The notes under the pieces are model-generated. The model was not told the origin of the DNA, did not search any database, and worked only from the letters and a program-made list of their open reading frames with translations. The translations under genes were made by a program, and so were the position numbers. Below are positions 14,101 through 16,274 of a stretch of DNA of 16,274 nucleotides, piece after piece (the stretch's first letter is position 1; the number at the start of each line of letters is the position of its first letter). Origin of the DNA: JBLHKW01 sp047618565 (GTDB lineage: Bacteria > Planctomycetota > UBA1135 > GCA-002686595); the NCBI GenBank assembly GCA_047618565.1, contig JBLHKW010000123.1:1-16274 (forward strand). The letters run 5' to 3'.

Positions 14101-14623
14101 TCCCACGGCGCGTATTACCCATCAGGTAGGGATCCGGCGCGAGGCCCGGTGCGGGTAGCTTCGTTGCGAAGCCCAGGTCCATCCAGCTCGCTCCCTCGCG
14201 GATGTCCACGCAGACGTTTTCGGGTTTGACGTCGCCGTGGGCCCAGCCGGCCGCATGCAGCGCTGCGAGGCCCGCGGCGAGGCGCTGACCGATCGCTCGA
14301 ACCTCGGACTCGGGCAGGCGCCCGCGCGAGGCCAGTTCGGCTCCCAGGTCGATCCCGGGCAATGCCTCGCGCACGAGCTGTGCACCCTGTTGGTGCAGGA
14401 TGCGGGCGAAGCTCTCGTGCCGCACCGCTGCAGCCACCCTGGCCTCGCGTGCCAGGGCTTCCAGGGCGCGCGCATCCTCCGCCAGCTCTGGTTTCAGCTG
14501 CTTGACGGCCACCTCGGTCCCCTGGGGCCAGCCCTCGAAGGCTCCCTCCAGGCGCCCGAGCATGACCTGGGCGGAGGCGCCGCTGCCCAGTTCGCGGAGG
14601 ATCTTGATGGAGGGGAGGCGCAC
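11162..14623 (-). CDS. Ser/Thr protein kinase fused to AAA-type ATPase and TPR-like sensor region
   Basis: This 1153-residue cytoplasmic regulator has a Hanks-type kinase domain (about 1-275): LGSGASAQV glycine loop, VAVK (K41), catalytic HGDVKPEN (129-136), DLG in place of DFG (149-151) and GTAAYLAPEQ. An AAA_16-like ATPase module follows (about 303-700), with LVGRRDEL, Walker A GGAASGKW (333-340) and Walker B FLNDIHWAD (448-456). The remainder is helical TPR-like repeats. The layout resembles PknK-type and myxobacterial signalling kinases with ligand-sensing scaffolds. The P-loop Ser/Thr is Trp340, so nucleotide binding by this module is doubtful. The start is chosen at the GTG at 14623. 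ATGs at 14716 and 14695 lie in sequence with lower third-position GC that contains the divergent -10 element and would overlap cysS. No DNA-binding domain is seen. Confidence 0.9.
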   Translation of the reverse strand: MRLPSIKILRELGSGASAQVMLGRLEGAFEGWPQGTEVAVKQLKPELAEDARALEALAREARVAAAVRHESFARILHQQGAQLVREALPGIDLGAELASRGRLPESEVRAIGQRLAAGLAALHAAGWAHGDVKPENVCVDIREGASWMDLGFATKLPAPGLAPDPYLMGNTRRGTAAYLAPEQARGEAGNAASDVFALGIVLFEIATGSHPVLHNESGGASDPELVLHDIREANFGLPSSRVSSLSPFFDHLLSAMLARDPNERPSAAEIAERFAGGEDGSWWRQQLATKGGALLTTRQDLIPLVGRRDELRHLHDAYDQTLASGGRVVWLEGGAASGKWRLVRDFVAHVRCSEHPPTFLAERASEWREEWPGRPIRTMLRKALAIAPSRAPSDRDRAQLFENLPEDLARSLIQILTPDATGPTEVAPQVALAAGLRYVSRTRPVVLFLNDIHWADQLTLGVLSQLTEDLRKTSLLVILGLRTEGVAHHPQALDRLRQRADIWGTGTTLELGPLNDEAILEAVSAMFAPSVPRLRLAQVLAERSHGSPGLLTEVLRQLVSRGHAVPAPNPSDGWVLTIAPDHIPASRSAARLIAERLTQLSVDQRLWLQRLSVVGGRLDAEFLVRAFDLTEDDAHTWIETFVRTGWLITDGARTRFARPAERAQVYRSIAPERRARLHGRAASAFGGLASGSLHAAYQQAYHLHAAGQHDKLLPMVRDLVHKLSERGHPGRVRAVTEWGIQAISELDTDENHDALRFELLVTAADISDRLGDRRDQREVLDQLADLELDPDSDARTAGRVYLLHGRFQAHTGNFGLARGMLRNAVHFMQRAEEFGPASDALCRLALVQAHVGEPDEASKLARRARSLAQTDLERANASLALAVVDLMQNRVQDVLRRAQGVIDQLESRKETVAERSVIAAADILAARAWAIVGRTDRAVAIVEEAVRLARLSGERRLESEARARHGRLLMDLGDAPGAELVLRDALLLAREIEDPLGEALANVFLGTLLAETDRDGAAESLEVAVERARSLGLHRTEALGLGLRARLAMFEDGPERALELGRRATDLVERYGAELPDRIVICATHALVLRRAGERRRADQVERDLRRTVKRQNQELDDPDLRRPQWLYTARLLETTLSAEGPIYPLASVAPKA

Positions 14624-14665
14624 GTATGTAGGGATACCCAGCTGGTGATGGGCTTCGGGGTCCGT

Positions 14666-14673
14666 ACTATAGT
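14666..14673. promoter_or_regulatory. Self-complementary -10 element between the kinase gene and cysS
   Basis: ACTATAGT is a perfect palindrome and presents TATAGT (5/6 match to TATAAT) on both strands: plus 14668-14673 toward cysS, minus 14671-14666 toward the kinase gene. Clear -35 hexamers are missing on both sides. Polymerase could not occupy both orientations at once, so the two genes might compete for this site. Confidence 0.45.
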
Positions 14674-14715
14674 TCGCTCCACCCCATGGTCCCATGGTCA
14701 CCGAGGCAAAGGGCA

Positions 14716-16134
14716 TTGACGCGCTTTCACGTCTACAACACGCTCACGAAGCAGAAGGAGCCTTTCGAGGCGCTCGAGGACGGTGTCGTCCGCATGTACA
14801 ACTGTGGGCCGACGGTCTACGGCCGGGCGCACATCGGCAATTTTCGGTCCTATCTGTTCGCCGATGTCCTCCGGCGCTGGCTGGAGTACCGCGGATACGA
14901 GGTCCGGCAGGTGATGAACATCACCGATGTGGGCCACCTGACCGACGACGACGACGAGGGCGACGACAAGGTTGAGACCCAGGCGCGGCGTACGGGGAGA
15001 GACCCCTGGGCCATCACGCGCGAGTACGCCGACCTGTTCTTCAAGGACCTGGAGGCCCTCAGGACGCGCCCGCCGGCGGTCTGGCCGCGGGCCACGGACC
15101 ACATCCCCGAGATGGTCGAGATGATCCAGGGTCTGGTGGAGAGCGGGCACGCCTACCAGGTCGGCGGCAACGTCTACTTCGACGTGACCAGCTTCGAGCC
15201 CTACGGGCGCCTGTCGGGCAACCGCGTCTCGGAGCTGGAAGCGGGCGCGCGCATCGCGGTCAACGAGGAGAAGCGCCACCCGGCCGACTTCGCGCTCTGG
15301 AAGAGCGACGCGCGCCACCTGATGAAGTGGGACACGGCCTTCGGGCCCGACGGCTTCCCCGGCTGGCACATCGAGTGCTCCGCCATGGCGCGCAAGCACC
15401 TCGGAAACCGCATCGATATCCACACGGGCGGCGAGGACAACATCTTCCCGCACCACGAGTGTGAGATCGCGCAGAGCGAGTGCTTCAACGGCGAGCCCTT
15501 CGCGACCTACTGGATCCACGCCAAGTTCTTGCAGGTCGATGGCGGCAAGATGAGCAAGAGCCTGGGCAACGTCTATTCGGTCGACGATGTCGTCGAGCGC
15601 GGCTTCACGGCCCGCCACCTGCGCTACGCGTTGATCCGTGGCCACTACCGCCAGCCGCTCAACTTCACCTGGGATATCCTGACCGAGTGCGCCTCCGCGA
15701 TCTCGAGCCTGGATGACATGGTGCTGCGACTGCGGCGCCTGATCCAGGGCGAGGACGTCGATACCGGCGTCGATGGGGGCGCGGCTGTGGATACGGCCGC
15801 CCAGGAGTTCGAGCGCGCCATGGACGACGACCTGAACACGCCCCAGGCACTGGCGGCGATCTTCACCCTGCGACGTCAGGTGCTCGAGGAGCGCCTCGGC
15901 AAGGAGTCGGCCAGGCGTGCGCTGGAGTTCCTCGAGCGCGCCAACTCGGTGCTCGACGTGATCGACTTCGAGGAGCAGACCATCGATGGGGCGGTCGAGG
16001 ACCTGATCGAGCGCCGGCGGGTGGCCAAGGAGAGCAAGGACTGGCCCGAGGCCGATCGCATCCGCGACGAGGTTGCTGCCCTCGGGATCGAGCTGCAGGA
16101 CACCCCTGAGGGTGTCACCTGGCGACGCACGTAG
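14716..16134 (+). CDS. cysS: Cysteinyl-tRNA synthetase
   Basis: This 472-residue class I synthetase charges tRNA-Cys in the cytoplasm and is full length for the family. It shows the HIGH motif (H39-I-G-N), the KMSKS loop (K278-MSKS) and the catalytic zinc ligands C30, C221, H246 and E250 with the spacing of the E. coli enzyme (25 and 4 residues between the last three). The C-terminal helical bundle ends with ERRRVAKESKDWPEADRIRDEVAALGIELQDTPEGVTWR, the usual DALR/anticodon region. The TTG at 14716 is preferred: it gives the normal N-terminus TRFHVYNTLTKQKE, and GAGG lies 9 nt upstream. An in-frame ATG at 14686 would add 10 atypical residues, but it sits 12 nt from the TATAGT box and could be used as a leaderless start. 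Confidence 0.97.
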   Translation: MTRFHVYNTLTKQKEPFEALEDGVVRMYNCGPTVYGRAHIGNFRSYLFADVLRRWLEYRGYEVRQVMNITDVGHLTDDDDEGDDKVETQARRTGRDPWAITREYADLFFKDLEALRTRPPAVWPRATDHIPEMVEMIQGLVESGHAYQVGGNVYFDVTSFEPYGRLSGNRVSELEAGARIAVNEEKRHPADFALWKSDARHLMKWDTAFGPDGFPGWHIECSAMARKHLGNRIDIHTGGEDNIFPHHECEIAQSECFNGEPFATYWIHAKFLQVDGGKMSKSLGNVYSVDDVVERGFTARHLRYALIRGHYRQPLNFTWDILTECASAISSLDDMVLRLRRLIQGEDVDTGVDGGAAVDTAAQEFERAMDDDLNTPQALAAIFTLRRQVLEERLGKESARRALEFLERANSVLDVIDFEEQTIDGAVEDLIERRRVAKESKDWPEADRIRDEVAALGIELQDTPEGVTWRRT

Positions 16135-16146
16135 TGCCCCCGGGGG

Positions 16147-16149
<3 letters not shown>
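16132..16149. terminator. GC palindrome spanning two convergent stop codons
   Basis: TAGTGCCCCCGGGGGCTA is nearly self-complementary (GCCC-CCGG-GGGC core plus flanking TA/TA, with one unpaired T). It contains the cysS stop (16132-16134) and the stop of the converging minus-strand gene (16149-16147). It may act as a bidirectional 3'-end hairpin; there is no U-tract. Confidence 0.35.

Positions 16150-16274
<125 letters not shown>

Noticed and set aside
14698..15645. Minus-strand open frame opposite cysS
   Set aside because: It is a mirror of the cysS coding frame; HIGH, KMSKS and zinc motifs fix the plus strand as coding.

Overview
The window is a GC-rich, densely coding piece of chromosome from a Gram-negative bacterium. 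Two things suggest an outer membrane with LPS: a KdkA/WaaP-type LPS core kinase gene, and a porin whose barrel ends in a C-terminal Phe. A kinase-ATPase-TPR regulator, a LemA/TPM cluster and a Tpt1/KptA protein with a long disordered tail fit a large-genome lineage such as Planctomycetota, Myxococcota or a related group. I cannot fix the phylum from sequence alone. No rRNA, tRNA, CRISPR array or transposase gene was seen.

Layout from left to right. 1-742 (-) is the 5' part of an aldehyde dehydrogenase gene with a TATAAT promoter. 743-1516 holds a doubtful small ORF and a cluster of strong inverted repeats (1271-1437) that looks like structured RNA. 1517-3669 (+) is a tight lemA / TPM / membrane-TPM operon. 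3791-5329 (+) is a DAACS dicarboxylate/amino-acid:cation symporter with an apparent PDZ-like insert in its first periplasmic loop. 5422-6513 (+) is a Tpt1/KptA RNA 2'-phosphotransferase homologue with a roughly 180-residue tail containing a 7 x 18 bp repeat. 6554-7462 (+) is the Kdo/WaaP-family kinase.

11019-7454 (-) is the most interesting block. An ApbE flavin transferase overlaps a porin gene by 4 nt. After a 170-bp near-palindrome comes a secreted FMN-binding protein with the GATLT flavinylation motif, which overlaps by 4 nt a four-helix, His-rich membrane protein resembling a small b-type cytochrome. A promoter with a perfect TTGACA -35 box has a strong Fur box (TGAGAATGAATCTCA) inside its spacer, directly upstream of apbE. 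I infer an iron-regulated extracytosolic flavin electron-transfer system, possibly a ferric reductase.

11162-14623 (-) is a 1153-residue Ser/Thr kinase-ATPase-TPR regulator whose Walker A motif has Trp instead of Ser/Thr. It diverges from cysS (14716-16134, +) around a self-complementary ACTATAGT -10 element. The window ends in the 3' end of a gene (-) for a protein with an acidic (Glu-Thr)7 tail, converging on cysS with both stop codons inside one GC palindrome.
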